Below are positions 33,417-43,249 of a DNA stretch of 64,000 nt, one piece after another (position 1 is the stretch's first letter; every line of letters starts with the position of its first letter). Made by a program: the position numbers and the translations under genes. Source of the stretch: Lysobacteraceae bacterium NML07-0707 (GTDB lineage: Bacteria > Pseudomonadota > Gammaproteobacteria > Xanthomonadales > Xanthomonadaceae); NCBI GenBank assembly GCA_002798295.1, contig NWQT01000025.1, positions 1 to 64,000 of the forward strand. Reading direction: 5' to 3'. Under the pieces are notes generated by a model that saw only the letters and a list, made by a program, of their open reading frames with translations, made no database searches and was not told the DNA's origin.

Positions 33417-34193
33417 TTAAAAAGCGGCAAGTTGTAGCCATGCCGGGGCATGGTCGCTGGGACGCTCCCAGGTGCGGGGTGTACGCTCGATGCCGGCCTC
33501 TTGCACGGTGTTTTTGAGCGCATCGGACACCAGCGTCAGGTCAATGCGCAGGCCAAGGTTGCGGCGGAAGGCGGCCTGGCGGTAGTCCCACCAGCTGAAC
33601 ACGCCGGCATCCGGGTGATGCAGGCGGAAGGCATCGCTAAAGCCCAGCGACTGGATGCGCGCCAGGGCATCGCGTTCTGCGCTTGAAGTCAGGATATGGG
33701 TTTGATCCCAGACGGCGGGGTCATGCACATCGCGCGCATCCGGGGCGATATTGAAATCACCCATCACCACCATCTTTGGCCAGCGCTTGAGGTCTTCGGC
33801 CAGCCAGTCGTGCACGGCAGCCAGCCAGCGCAGCTTGTAATCGTATTTTTCAGTGCCAATGTCCTGGCCGTTGACCACGTACAGGTTGACGATGCGCATG
33901 CCGTTGACGGTGGCGGCAATCACCCGTGCCTGCGGGTCGTCAAAGCCGGGGATGCCGCATTGCACATCCTGCAATGCGCCGCTGCGCGAGAGCAGCGCCA
34001 CGCCGTTATAGGTTTTTTGCCCGTGAAAGACCACTTCATAGCCGGCCTCTTGAATGGCAGCGGCGGGAAACTTGGCGTCTTCGAGTTTGGTTTCCTGTAG
34101 CCCGACTACGTCTGGCTGGAAATCGGCCAGCCATTGCAGCAAATGCGGCAGGCGCACATTAAGCGAATTGACGTTCCACGAAGCGATTTTCAT
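33417..34193 (-). CDS. xthA: Exodeoxyribonuclease III
   Basis: This 258-residue AP endonuclease/3'-5' exonuclease of the EEP family has the expected motifs: IASWNVNSLNVRL at the N-terminus, LQETKLED (metal-binding glutamate), VVNGQDIGTEKYDYK, MGDFNIAPDARDVHDP and the final SDHAPAW. It cleaves abasic sites in base-excision repair. ATG 34193 gives the canonical start; 34199 adds two residues. A second exonuclease III homologue is encoded at 52969. Confidence 0.93.
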   Translation of the reverse strand: MKIASWNVNSLNVRLPHLLQWLADFQPDVVGLQETKLEDAKFPAAAIQEAGYEVVFHGQKTYNGVALLSRSGALQDVQCGIPGFDDPQARVIAATVNGMRIVNLYVVNGQDIGTEKYDYKLRWLAAVHDWLAEDLKRWPKMVVMGDFNIAPDARDVHDPAVWDQTHILTSSAERDALARIQSLGFSDAFRLHHPDAGVFSWWDYRQAAFRRNLGLRIDLTLVSDALKNTVQEAGIERTPRTWERPSDHAPAWLQLAAF

Positions 34194-34240
34194 TTGCATA
34201 TTGTAGGGGGTTTGCCGGGATAAGCGCTTACACTTGCGCG

Positions 34241-34792
34241 ATGAACATGATTCGTAATTATCTGGACAAGCGCCCGGTTATCGGTGAGCGCGTATATATA
34301 GACCCGACCGCTTGCGTGATTGGCGATGTGGTGCTGGGTGATGATGCTTCGGTGTGGCCGCTCACGGTGATCCGTGGCGATGTCAATTTTGTGCGTATCG
34401 GTGCGCGCACCAATGTGCAGGATGGCTGCGTGATTCATGTCAGTCATGATGGCCCGCATGCCAGGCGTGGCGGCTTTGCCACGCTGATTGGCGATGATTG
34501 CACTATCGGCCACAAGGCCATCATCCACGCCTGCCAGATTGCCGATGCCTGTCTGGTCGGCATGGGTGCGGTGGTGCTTGATGGTGCGGTCATCGAGCAG
34601 CACGGCTTTCTGGGCGCAGGGGCGCTGTTGCCACCGGGCAAGCGCGTGGGTGCGGGAGAGATGTGGCTGGGCAGTCCGGCTAAATTCGCCCGCAAGCTGA
34701 GTGATGCGGAAATTGAGGCGCTGTTTTATTCCGCCAGTCACTATGTAAAGCTGAAGGATGAGTATCTGACCGGCCAGCGCCGCGAGGCTTGA
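34241..34792 (+). CDS. Gamma-carbonic anhydrase-like hexapeptide-repeat protein (YrdA type)
   Basis: The 183-residue protein forms a left-handed beta helix from hexapeptide repeats (for example VIGDVVLGDDASVWPLTVIR). It has the metal ligands of gamma-carbonic anhydrases: histidines in DGCVIHVSHD and IGHKAIIHACQI. The C-terminal helix (SDAEIEALFYSASHYVKLKDEYL) is typical. Enzyme activity is uncertain in this subgroup. ATG 34241 is divergent from xthA, 48 bp away; it is convergent with aroE. Confidence 0.9.
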   Translation: MNMIRNYLDKRPVIGERVYIDPTACVIGDVVLGDDASVWPLTVIRGDVNFVRIGARTNVQDGCVIHVSHDGPHARRGGFATLIGDDCTIGHKAIIHACQIADACLVGMGAVVLDGAVIEQHGFLGAGALLPPGKRVGAGEMWLGSPAKFARKLSDAEIEALFYSASHYVKLKDEYLTGQRREA

Positions 34793-34798
34793 GCGGGA

Positions 34799-35635
34799 TT
34801 ACAGGCGCGCGCCGATGCGCAGCTTGTTGTAAACCGGGGCGGTGTCGGGACGGATGCCGTGCCAGATTTCAAAGGCATCGGCGGCCTGCTCGACCAGCAT
34901 GCCCAGACCATCGGCAACACGCGGGCAATGCTGGCTGCGTGCCCATGCGGTAAAGGGCAGGGCGGCGCGGCCATAGTTGAGGTCGATGCACAGGCTGTCT
35001 TGTTGCAGGATGGAGCCGGGCAGCGTCAAGTGCTCGCCATGATGGCCTGCCGAGGTGGCCTGGATGATAAGGTCGAAGCTGCCCAGGTCGGGCAGTTCGG
35101 TCAGTGTGCAGGCCAGCGCGGCGTCGGCAGCATCGAACCGTCCGACCAGTTGGCGGGCGCGCTCAAGGCTGCGATTGGCAATCACCATCTGGGCAATGCC
35201 GGCCTCCAGCAATGAAGGGGCAATGCCCTGGGCGGCGCCACCGGCGCCCAGCAGCAGGACGCGACGGTTTTCAAGGTTCAGGCCATGGCGCTCGCGGATG
35301 TCGCGCAGCAGGCCACTGCCATCGGTATTGGCGCCATGCCAGGCGCCATTGCGCCAAATCAGGGTGTTGACGATGCCCGCCTGCTGGGCGCGATAGCCCA
35401 GTGACTGGCATAGCTGCGCGGCTTCGGCCTTGTGCGGCGCGGTGATATTGGCGCCCACGCCACCGGCCTGGGCAAAACGCGCCAAGGTGCCGGCAAAGCC
35501 AAGCTCGTGGGTGTCAAGGCGCAGGTAAATCACCGCAATGCCGCATTGCTTGCCGAATTCGGCATGAATCTGCGGGGAAAGCGAGTGTGCGACCGGCTGG
35601 CCGAGGACGGCGTAGTGGGGAACCTTGGGCGGCAT
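34799..35635 (-). CDS. aroE: Shikimate dehydrogenase (NADP-dependent)
   Basis: AroE reduces 3-dehydroshikimate to shikimate on the way to chorismate. The 278-residue protein has the substrate motif GQPVAHSLSPQIHAEF, the catalytic lysine region NITAPHKAEA, the NADP-binding GAGGAAQGI (about residue 131) followed by NRSLERA, and the C-terminal DGLGMLVEQAADAFEIW. It sits 6 bp downstream of a GNAT gene on the same strand. Chorismate is also the substrate of the XanB2-like enzyme nearby, so proximity may be useful, though aroE is housekeeping. Confidence 0.94.
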   Translation of the reverse strand: MPPKVPHYAVLGQPVAHSLSPQIHAEFGKQCGIAVIYLRLDTHELGFAGTLARFAQAGGVGANITAPHKAEAAQLCQSLGYRAQQAGIVNTLIWRNGAWHGANTDGSGLLRDIRERHGLNLENRRVLLLGAGGAAQGIAPSLLEAGIAQMVIANRSLERARQLVGRFDAADAALACTLTELPDLGSFDLIIQATSAGHHGEHLTLPGSILQQDSLCIDLNYGRAALPFTAWARSQHCPRVADGLGMLVEQAADAFEIWHGIRPDTAPVYNKLRIGARL

Positions 35636-35641
35636 GCCGGC

Positions 35642-36082
35642 TCAACTCAGTTCGCGCAGATAACCGTGCCGGTTTTTTTCTGCCAGATAGCCGATGCCCG
35701 GATAGAACGCATGGGCATCTTCAAGCCCGGTATCGACATCGACCCGCAGGCTTTTGGCGCCGCGCTTGAATGCCCACAGCTCGGCGGCGGACACCAATGC
35801 ACGGCCAGTGCCGCCGCGGCGCAGCGTCTGATCCACGGCAAGGGCGACGATTTCCACCTGCACGCCGCTTTCCAGCAGCAGGCGCTGCTCGGTGGCGACA
35901 TAGCCCAGGACCCGGTCATCATCGTCACAGGCCACGAAGACCGCTTGCGTGGGCGTATCCAGCATCTTGCGCAGGCGGCGCAGGATGTCCTGCTCGCTGA
36001 CGCTGTGACCGAGCTGGGCGGCCAGCCGGGCAATGGCGGCGGCGTCTTCGGTGCGGGCATGGCGGATGGCAAGTGCGCTCAT
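35642..36082 (-). CDS. GNAT family N-acetyltransferase
   Basis: The 146-residue protein is a single GNAT domain: an N-terminal strand-helix start (ALAIRHARTEDAAAIARLA), beta-hairpins with VFVACDDDDRVLGYVAT, and the acetyl-CoA site DQTLRRGGTGRALVSAA with AFYPGIGYLAEKN. The acceptor is not predictable. It lies in a run of minus-strand genes, 3 bp from hemB and 6 bp from aroE, so hemB, this gene and aroE may form one operon. Confidence 0.87.
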   Translation of the reverse strand: MSALAIRHARTEDAAAIARLAAQLGHSVSEQDILRRLRKMLDTPTQAVFVACDDDDRVLGYVATEQRLLLESGVQVEIVALAVDQTLRRGGTGRALVSAAELWAFKRGAKSLRVDVDTGLEDAHAFYPGIGYLAEKNRHGYLRELS

Positions 36083-36085
36083 GGC

Positions 36086-37090
<1,005 letters not shown>

Positions 37091-37094
37091 TTAA

Positions 37095-37349
37095 TTACAG
37101 AATGAAACCGCCGAGCATCAGCCGGATACCGCCCAGCACGGTGGCAATCAGGCACAGCACCAGTCCGGCGACGGCGGCATTGCTGCGACGTGCGCCGGAC
37201 ATGCCGATGGCCGAAACAATCAGACCCAGGATGGCAAACGGGATGACGAACCAGTTGAGCCAGCCCAGCAGCGGAATCATCGCCAGCATCATGCCCAGAA
37301 TTGCGCAGATGCCCCAGATCAGGCTGAAAGTTCCCATTGTGCTCTCCAT
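37095..37349 (-). CDS. Small DUF4190-like membrane protein
   Basis: The 84-residue product has two membrane helices, about residues 5-35 (FSLIWGICAILGMMLAMIPL, then LGWLNWFVIPFAILGLIVSAIG) and 58-82, with a short basic loop ARRSNAAVAGL between. This is the arrangement of DUF4190-type proteins of unknown function. A second protein of similar layout is encoded at 37383, so the pair may be an old duplication. Confidence 0.75.
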   Translation of the reverse strand: MESTMGTFSLIWGICAILGMMLAMIPLLGWLNWFVIPFAILGLIVSAIGMSGARRSNAAVAGLVLCLIATVLGGIRLMLGGFIL

Positions 37350-37382
37350 GAAAACGTGAGCGCCAAGGATACAGGCTCGGCG

Positions 37383-37700
37383 TCAAAGCAATGAAAGAGA
37401 AGTATCGAGCAACAGGAAAATGCCGGTGGGCAACAGCGTGGTCGCGTTGAGCAGCAGCCCGATAATTGCCAGATGACGGGCGTTCTTTTGGAGAAGAATG
37501 GCGATCATCGAGACGATGATGCCGAGGATGCCAAACGGTATGAGGATATACAGCGGGATGTATGCGTATGCCGGCAAAAACGGCGCAAAACCCAAGGTCT
37601 GCAGCATGAACAGCAGCGTGCCAACAACAGACAAGATGCCCCAGGCCAGACTGACGAGCACTATGCCATTGGGTTGCGCAGGCAAGGGTGAGGTATTCAT
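37383..37700 (-). CDS. Small three-helix membrane protein related to DUF4190
   Basis: The 105-residue product has helices at about 13-36, 44-67 and 75-98. The middle one (LYILIPFGILGIIVSMIAIL) resembles the helix of the neighbouring 84-residue protein, and the basic turn LQKNARHLAIIGLLLN is alike as well. The function is unknown. Its ATG at 37700 overlaps the stop of the chorismatase gene at 37697 by 4 bp, so it may be translationally coupled to the pigment gene even though it is not a known pigment function. Confidence 0.7.
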   Translation of the reverse strand: MNTSPLPAQPNGIVLVSLAWGILSVVGTLLFMLQTLGFAPFLPAYAYIPLYILIPFGILGIIVSMIAILLQKNARHLAIIGLLLNATTLLPTGIFLLLDTSLSLL

Positions 37701-38710
37701 GGGGTTTGAGCCGTATGACCATGCACGCCGTCAATTTCTATGGCCAGCTCGCGGCGGCAGATGGCTGCATGCACAAGCATATAGGGCACTTCCGTGCCCA
37801 GCCGTTCGGCCAATGCGCGTTCAACCCGCGGCAGGTCGGCGGCATCGCGCACATAGACTTTGAGCCGGGTGCTCTTGCCAAAGCGTGCGGGCAGCGCCGG
37901 TTGCCGCAGCCGGGCAGCGGCCAGCAGGGCATCGAAATTGTTGAAGGTTTCATCAATCTGCTTCAACAGCTCGCCCTCGTGTTGCGAGGCGTGTCCCACC
38001 ACGGCTGCGGTGCCCGAGAGCAGCAGTGGGGTTTGGTCAATGGTGGGCGGCAGCATGGCGCGGGCAAAGCTCGGCGGCTGCGGCCCGTATTGGCGCGGAT
38101 AGTGATAGGCGCTGACCTGGCGCGGGTTTTCTACCGGCTGACCGGGAGTTTTGGCGGCAAGCCAATACACTTGCAGGATGCGTTCGCCATCGCTACGGCC
38201 AATGGCAGTGGCGGCAGGCAGCCATTCGCTACGGAAATCGCCCAGGCCACGGGCGCGACCCACGCAGAACTCACGATAGCGCTCAGCATCGCCCTCACCG
38301 ATGGTGATGCCATCCAGATAGTTCCAGATGCGCAGAAGATGCGGAAAGCCCTGTGCTGCTACATGCCTGCTCATGCGTGCATAGGCATGTTCGGCGGCGG
38401 CGCGGATGTCGTCATTGTGCTCGGCGATTTCAATCGCGCCAAAGAGCAACTCATTGTCACAGGCCCATTGGATATCGCCATCGCGGCCATATGTAACCGG
38501 CGCATGGCTGCGCCAGATTTCCAGCGGCGCCCTGCCATAGGGCGCCAGGGGCACACGCAGCCAACGCGGGTCATCAAGATGCGGCGCATCTGCGCCAAAG
38601 CCGAATGCGGCCAGCACATCATCGCGTTGCAGCCAGTGGTGCGGCTGGGTATCGGCCACATAGTCCACTTGCAGATGCGGGGGGCGGCTTTGCAGATTGT
38701 CGGCTTTCAT
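37697..38710 (-). CDS. xanB2: Chorismatase XanB2-like (3-/4-hydroxybenzoate-forming)
   Basis: The 337-residue protein belongs to the FkbO/Hyg5/XanB2 chorismatase group, recognised by LRIWNYLDGITIGEGDAERYREFCVGR-type sequence (about residues 125-150), then YHYPRQYGPQPPSFARA and LLLSGTAAVVGHASQHEGEL. In Xanthomonas XanB2 converts chorismate to 3-hydroxybenzoate, the starter of xanthomonadin, and 4-hydroxybenzoate, a ubiquinone precursor. Its start overlaps the stop of the FAD enzyme gene by 4 bp (ATGA). This is one of the strongest indications of a pigment cluster and of the taxonomic group. Confidence 0.9.
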   Translation of the reverse strand: MKADNLQSRPPHLQVDYVADTQPHHWLQRDDVLAAFGFGADAPHLDDPRWLRVPLAPYGRAPLEIWRSHAPVTYGRDGDIQWACDNELLFGAIEIAEHNDDIRAAAEHAYARMSRHVAAQGFPHLLRIWNYLDGITIGEGDAERYREFCVGRARGLGDFRSEWLPAATAIGRSDGERILQVYWLAAKTPGQPVENPRQVSAYHYPRQYGPQPPSFARAMLPPTIDQTPLLLSGTAAVVGHASQHEGELLKQIDETFNNFDALLAAARLRQPALPARFGKSTRLKVYVRDAADLPRVERALAERLGTEVPYMLVHAAICRRELAIEIDGVHGHTAQTP

Positions 38711-40023
38711 CCTTGCAGGGTCTCCTCGCGCATTTCCACTTTCACCTGTTGGCGGCGTTTGCGCCAGGCGCGCCAGGCCGCCGGTGCCCGCTGAATGGCG
38801 TTCAGGGCGTAGATGATGCGGAATATCCGCAGTTTGCGGGTGACTTTGGGTGCAGCAAACACATCGCCTGCCAGCATCGAGACAATTGCGCGTTCCACGC
38901 CCATGAAATCACGCGGCTCGGCAAACAGTGCCTTCATCACTGGCGAGGTAAAGCGGTAGATAAACCATTTGAACTCATCCAGCCCGGCCTCGAAGTCGCG
39001 CTGCAACTTGCGTTGCAGTTCGGCCTCGCGTTCGGGGGTTTTCAGGATCTGGTCGACCATCAGCGCGCCCTGTTCGGCGCTGTGCATGGCAAGGTAAACG
39101 CCAGAAGAAAACATCGGGTCAACAAAGGCATAGGCATCGCCCAGCAGCGTCCAGTGGCGGCCATGCATGCGCGTGCACTCATAGGCGTAATTGCCGGTGA
39201 CATGCACCGGGGCGATGCGTGTTGCCCCCTGCATGCGCTGGGCGATTTCCGGCACGCTGGCGAGGGTCTGCATCAGGAAGGTTTCGGTGTCCGTGCGCCG
39301 GGTTTTCAAATATTCCGGCCAGCACACAGCGCCGACGCTCATGCTGCCATCGCGCAGCGGGATCATCCATGCCCAGCCATGCGCATGGCGATAAATGCTG
39401 ACATTGCCTTCATGCCGGCCTTCGCGCCGGGTCACCCCCTGAAAATGGCTGAATACCGCAGCCGAGGCATGGCGCGGGTTCTTGCGCTTGAGCTTGAGCT
39501 TGTTGCCAAGAAAGGTGTCGCGGCCACTGGCATCAAGCACATAGCGCGGCCGCCAGCGCTGCCCGGCGGCATGCACGGTCATCGCGCCATCGGCAGCGAA
39601 CTCGACCCGCTCCACCCGCGTGCCATCGCGGGCATCCACACCTTGCTCACGGGCGTGCTCAAACAGCATCTGGTCAAATTCCTCGCGTTTGACCTGAAAA
39701 GCAAAATTCGGCGTGTCCGGGTTCAGGGTCTTGCTGAAGTCGAATACATTGAACTGGCCGTCAGTGCCGGGAAAATCCGCCCCCAGCTTCAAAAGCCCCA
39801 CGGCACGGGCTTTTTCCAGCGCGCCGATGCGCGCAAGGATGGGCATATTCATCGGCAGCAATGATTCGCCGATATGGAAACGCGGGTGCCGGTCTTTTTC
39901 CAGCATCACCACACGCCAGCCCTTTTGCGCCAGTATCGTGGCCGCACAGCTGCCGGCCGGGCCACCGCCAATGACCAGCACATCGGTGTCGATGGGAGGG
40001 GAATCAGGCTGCGCTTGAGTCAT
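38707..40023 (-). CDS. FAD-dependent oxidoreductase, tryptophan-halogenase family (pigment cluster)
   Basis: The 438-residue flavoprotein has the dinucleotide-binding motif GGGPAGSCAATILAQKGW (residues 17-34) with the following EKDRHPRFHIGESLLP, and the halogenase-type motif GWAWMIP (about 215-221). It also has GDAYAFVDPMFSSGVYLAMHS for the FAD pyrophosphate. Xanthomonadins are brominated, and this family includes flavin halogenases, so halogenation of the aryl head group is possible. Simple oxidation or ring modification is an alternative. It forms an operon with xanB2 and is divergent from the ACP gene. Confidence 0.85.
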   Translation of the reverse strand: MTQAQPDSPPIDTDVLVIGGGPAGSCAATILAQKGWRVVMLEKDRHPRFHIGESLLPMNMPILARIGALEKARAVGLLKLGADFPGTDGQFNVFDFSKTLNPDTPNFAFQVKREEFDQMLFEHAREQGVDARDGTRVERVEFAADGAMTVHAAGQRWRPRYVLDASGRDTFLGNKLKLKRKNPRHASAAVFSHFQGVTRREGRHEGNVSIYRHAHGWAWMIPLRDGSMSVGAVCWPEYLKTRRTDTETFLMQTLASVPEIAQRMQGATRIAPVHVTGNYAYECTRMHGRHWTLLGDAYAFVDPMFSSGVYLAMHSAEQGALMVDQILKTPEREAELQRKLQRDFEAGLDEFKWFIYRFTSPVMKALFAEPRDFMGVERAIVSMLAGDVFAAPKVTRKLRIFRIIYALNAIQRAPAAWRAWRKRRQQVKVEMREETLQG

Positions 40024-40155
40024 CTACTTAGTGTGAAGTGAAGCAAAATTAAGGGAAAAGCTGCGAGAATCGCTTGCGACAGTGGCGCGAATGATAGCGC
40101 GCGCTTAATCTTTCGCCCTGTCTTTAACCCAACTGCCACCGAACGGAAGCCTGTG

Positions 40156-40425
40156 ATGAGCCAGCAAACCCCAGCCGAACAAGAACTTGCCGAACTTCTG
40201 GTTGAAAGCCTGAACCTTGAAGATGTGGCGCCTGCCGAGATTGATCCGGAGGCGCCGTTATTCAATACCGGGCTTGGCCTGGATTCGATTGATGCGCTGG
40301 AGCTGGCATTGGCTATCTCCAAGAAGTACGGCTTCCAGCTGCGCTCGGATAATGAGGATAACCGCCGTATTTTTGCCTCGTTGCGCGCGCTTTCTGCGCA
40401 TGTCGAACACAACCGCACGCTCTGA
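40156..40425 (+). CDS. Acyl carrier protein of the pigment cluster (XanC-like)
   Basis: The 89-residue protein is a PP-binding domain with the attachment serine S44 in the motif GLGLDSIDALELA, flanked by LFNT and DNEDNRRIFASL. It carries the growing aryl-polyene chain after priming by the phosphopantetheinyl transferase at 29906. A GTG at 40153 directly before the ATG gives an alternative start. The next gene follows by 15 bp, and the pigment operon continues on the plus strand up to about 45.4 kb. Confidence 0.92.
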   Translation: MSQQTPAEQELAELLVESLNLEDVAPAEIDPEAPLFNTGLGLDSIDALELALAISKKYGFQLRSDNEDNRRIFASLRALSAHVEHNRTL

Positions 40426-40440
40426 GCCGAGCCCTGGGTA

Positions 40441-41139
40441 GTGAGTGCAGCCAATGCCACGGTTGTATTGCGACTTTTGCTGATGCTGGCCTACCCGGTG
40501 CTGGCACAGCTGGCCAGCAGTTATCAAAACGGCTGGCTGGCCGGGCTGGCCGGGCTGGACATGCTGGTGTTTGTCTATGCCGAGCCACTGGTGCGTGGCA
40601 GGCTATGGGCCTGGGGTGCTGTACTGCTGGCGCTGTCCGGCATCTGCTGGCTGGCCTATTCAAAATGGGCGCTGTTGCCGCTACTGCTGGCGCCGCCGCT
40701 GTTCATGGCGATGATTGGCTGGCTGTTTGCCCGCAGCCTGTTGCCCGGCCAGACGCCACTGATTACCCGCATCGTGCTGGCGCTGGAAAAAGTTCCGCCC
40801 GAACAACTGGAACCATCGCTGTACCGCTATTCGCGGGGCGTGACCTTGCTTTGGGCTAGCGCACTGGGCGTTCTGGCCGTGTTCAACTTGGGGCTGGCGA
40901 TGATTGCCGCGCCGCGCGGCATCCTGCTATCGCTGGGCTATGCCCCGCCGCTGACCATTACCGATGCGCAATGGTCATGGTTTGCCAACTGGATCAATTA
41001 CGGTCTGATTGGCGGGGTGTTTGTGGTGGAGTTTGCCTACCGCAAACGGCGTTTTCCCGGACGTTACAACAGCGCATTGGAGTTTGGCCGCAAGATGACG
41101 AGCCTGGGGCCTACGTTCTGGCGTGACCTTCTAAAATGA
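40441..41139 (+). CDS. COG4648 family membrane protein (pigment cluster)
   Basis: The 232-residue product has five or six membrane helices and the COG4648 signature GWLFARSLLPGQTPLITRIV near residue 100, followed by LYRYSRGVTLLWASALG. The C-terminal VVEFAYRKRRFPGRYN is also conserved. The family is always close to aryl-polyene genes and is sometimes annotated ketosynthase, but no ketosynthase active-site sequence is present; it is better called a predicted membrane protein. It starts with GTG after GAGCCGAGC. It is cotranscribed with the ACP gene. Confidence 0.8.
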   Translation: MSAANATVVLRLLLMLAYPVLAQLASSYQNGWLAGLAGLDMLVFVYAEPLVRGRLWAWGAVLLALSGICWLAYSKWALLPLLLAPPLFMAMIGWLFARSLLPGQTPLITRIVLALEKVPPEQLEPSLYRYSRGVTLLWASALGVLAVFNLGLAMIAAPRGILLSLGYAPPLTITDAQWSWFANWINYGLIGGVFVVEFAYRKRRFPGRYNSALEFGRKMTSLGPTFWRDLLK

Positions 41140-41211
41140 GCCTTCTTGTATGCTTGGCGCCGCCTGCCGGGTTCAAACTCTGGCGCAAGGCCGTTTGCAA
41201 AGATTGGATTG

Positions 41212-41955
41212 ATGCAGCAAGTCACCTATCAACCTGACAAAAAACAAGGCTGGACGCTGTTTGGCGCTTTGCAGTTCGGCTTCGTGATGCTATGGACTTC
41301 GTTCTGGATCAGCTTGGCGCTGCTGATGCGCTTTGTTTCCGGCAGTGCACGCATTCCGTTGCGCATGGGCGCACGGCTGTGGGCGCCAGGACTCATCCAC
41401 GCGCCCGGTGCAAAACTGGTGGTGGAGGGTGCCGATCAGGTGGACTGGTCGCAGCCGTATCTTGTGGTCGCCAACCACCAGTCGATGATTGATATTTGTG
41501 CATTGTTCCGGGCAACGCCAGCGCCGCTGCGCTTTGTATTGAAAAAAGAAATGACCCGGGTGCCGTTTGTCAGCACCTATGCCCGTGCCACCGGCATGCT
41601 GTTTATCGACCGCGACAATCCGCGCAGTGCGCCGCTGATGTTGCGCGGCGCGGCCAAATTGCTGGGCGAAGGGCATTCGGTATGCATTTTTCCCGAAGGC
41701 ACGCGCAGCCCCGATGGCCGTATGGATGACTTCAAGTCCGGGCCTTTTCAGGCAGCGGTGATGAGCGGTGCGATGGTGCTGCCGGTGGCGCTACAGGGCA
41801 CCGGCAAGGTGCTGCCGCCAACCCGCTGGTTTCGCGCCTATCCGGGCACTATCCGGCTGCGGTTTGGCAAGCCGATTGCCAGTGCCGGGATGGACAGGCA
41901 GCAGCTGGCCGAAAAAGCGCAGCAGGCCGTGCAGGCGCTGCTGGATATGCCATGA
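41212..41955 (+). CDS. PlsC-type 1-acyl-glycerol-phosphate-like acyltransferase (pigment cluster)
   Basis: The 247-residue enzyme has a membrane-associated N-terminus (LFGALQFGFVMLWTSFWISL) and the acyltransferase motifs NHQSMID (HX4D), FIDRDN and FPEGTRSPDGRM. It likely transfers an acyl or aryl-polyenoyl chain to glycerol phosphate or another lipid head group, as expected for the outer-membrane ester of xanthomonadin. Start MQQVTYQ at 41212 is used; a longer frame from 41146 overlaps the end of the preceding gene less sensibly. The dehydratase gene overlaps its end by 4 bp. Confidence 0.85.
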   Translation: MQQVTYQPDKKQGWTLFGALQFGFVMLWTSFWISLALLMRFVSGSARIPLRMGARLWAPGLIHAPGAKLVVEGADQVDWSQPYLVVANHQSMIDICALFRATPAPLRFVLKKEMTRVPFVSTYARATGMLFIDRDNPRSAPLMLRGAAKLLGEGHSVCIFPEGTRSPDGRMDDFKSGPFQAAVMSGAMVLPVALQGTGKVLPPTRWFRAYPGTIRLRFGKPIASAGMDRQQLAEKAQQAVQALLDMP

Positions 41956-42239
41956 AAAAAACATTGTGGATTGACCCGGAACATCCCTGTCTGCCCGGCC
42001 ATTTTCCCGGTCAGCCGGTGGTGCCGGGCGTGCTGCTGCTGGATGCCGTGCAGGCGGCACTGGAGGAGGAACTGGGTCAGATGCACGCATTGCGTCTGGT
42101 ACAGGTGAAGTTTCTGCGCCCGTTGTTGCCTGCACAGGCGGCGCAGCTGACGCTGGAGCCTTCTGGCAAAGGCGGCTGGCGTTTTCATATCCAGCACGGT
42201 GACGAGAGCATCGCCCGTGGCGAGGTCATGGCTTCATGA
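41952..42239 (+). CDS. 3-hydroxyacyl-ACP dehydratase-like hotdog protein (pigment cluster)
   Basis: The 95-residue short hotdog domain has the FabZ/ApeI-type motif LPGHFPGQPVVPGVLLLDAV (catalytic histidine in HFPG). It lacks the second half of larger dehydratases, as is usual in aryl-polyene clusters. It would remove water from the beta-hydroxyacyl-ACP made by a ketoreductase in the chain-extension cycle. Both ends overlap neighbours by 4 bp (ATGA), so it is tightly coupled. Confidence 0.87.
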   Translation: MKKTLWIDPEHPCLPGHFPGQPVVPGVLLLDAVQAALEEELGQMHALRLVQVKFLRPLLPAQAAQLTLEPSGKGGWRFHIQHGDESIARGEVMAS

Positions 42240-43249
42240 GTGCCGCGCCCCCGCGTGACTGGAAAGCCCGTCCCGAAGGCGGTGGTTTTTTTGCCCTGTG
42301 GCTGATTCACATCATTGCCAGAGGCTTGGGACGACGCATGGTGCGTCCATTGCTTTGGCCGATTACCGCGTACTTCCTGTTTCGGCGTGGCCCTGAGCGT
42401 CGTGCTTCGCGCGCCTATCTTCAGCGTGTCCTGGGCAGACCTGTGCGGCTGCGGGATGGCGCCCGCCATGTGCATACCTTTGCCGCCACCATTCTTGACC
42501 GGGTGTTTTTGCTGGGCGATGGTTTTGAGCAATACCAAATAAATGTCAGCGGGCTCGATGAACTGCATCGCCTGCTGGCCAAGGGGCGTGGCCTGCTGCT
42601 GTTCGGCTCGCATCTGGGCAGCTTCGACGTACTGCGGGTGCTGGCGCTGCGGCGGCCGGATTACATCATCCGCGTGGTGCTGGACAAATCACAAAGCCCG
42701 GCGTTGATGAAATTGCTCGATGCGCTCAATCCCACCATCGCCGCCAGCGTGATTGATGCCGCACAAGACGGGCCCAGTGTGGCTTTGGCAATGAAAACCG
42801 CACTGGATGAAGGCGCACTGGTGGCGATGCTGGTGGATAGGTCAAGGCCGGATGAGCCCTCGCTGCCGGTGGATTTTCTGGGCGGCAAGGCGCGCTTTCC
42901 CACCATTCCGTGGCTGCTGGCTGCCTCGCTGAAAGTGCCGGTGGCGCTTGGCTTTGGCCTGTATCGCGGCGCTAACCGCTATGACTTGCGCTTTGAGGCG
43001 TTTGCAGACGAGGCTGTACAGCTACCGCGTGCCGAGCGTGCCACGATACTCGCCGCACTCATCGCCCGTTATGCCGCACGGCTGGAAACTATGGCGCGCG
43101 AAGCACCGTTCAACTGGTTCAATTTCTATGATTTCTGGCAAGCCGATGATGCAGATCAAACCCCGCCGCCGGATGACGCTGCCCTGCAGCGCCGTACTTT
43201 GCGCCGCCGCACTGCTGGCGCCGATGGCACAGGCCGGCAGCAATATTGA
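42236..43249 (+). CDS. LpxL/HtrB-like lysophospholipid or polyene acyltransferase (pigment cluster)
   Basis: The 337-residue protein has a hydrophobic N-terminal part and the LpxL-family motif HX4D as GSHLGSFDVL (about residues 122-131), then LVDRSRPDEPSLPVDFLGG. The family moves acyl chains to lipid A or other lipids. In aryl-polyene clusters this group is thought to place the pigment chain on a membrane lipid. Its last 104 bp (from 43146) overlap the start of the LolA-like gene in another frame, which is unusual, and the final 30 residues (RRTLRRRTAGADGTGRQQY) look non-conserved. Confidence 0.85.
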   Translation: MSAAPPRDWKARPEGGGFFALWLIHIIARGLGRRMVRPLLWPITAYFLFRRGPERRASRAYLQRVLGRPVRLRDGARHVHTFAATILDRVFLLGDGFEQYQINVSGLDELHRLLAKGRGLLLFGSHLGSFDVLRVLALRRPDYIIRVVLDKSQSPALMKLLDALNPTIAASVIDAAQDGPSVALAMKTALDEGALVAMLVDRSRPDEPSLPVDFLGGKARFPTIPWLLAASLKVPVALGFGLYRGANRYDLRFEAFADEAVQLPRAERATILAALIARYAARLETMAREAPFNWFNFYDFWQADDADQTPPPDDAALQRRTLRRRTAGADGTGRQQY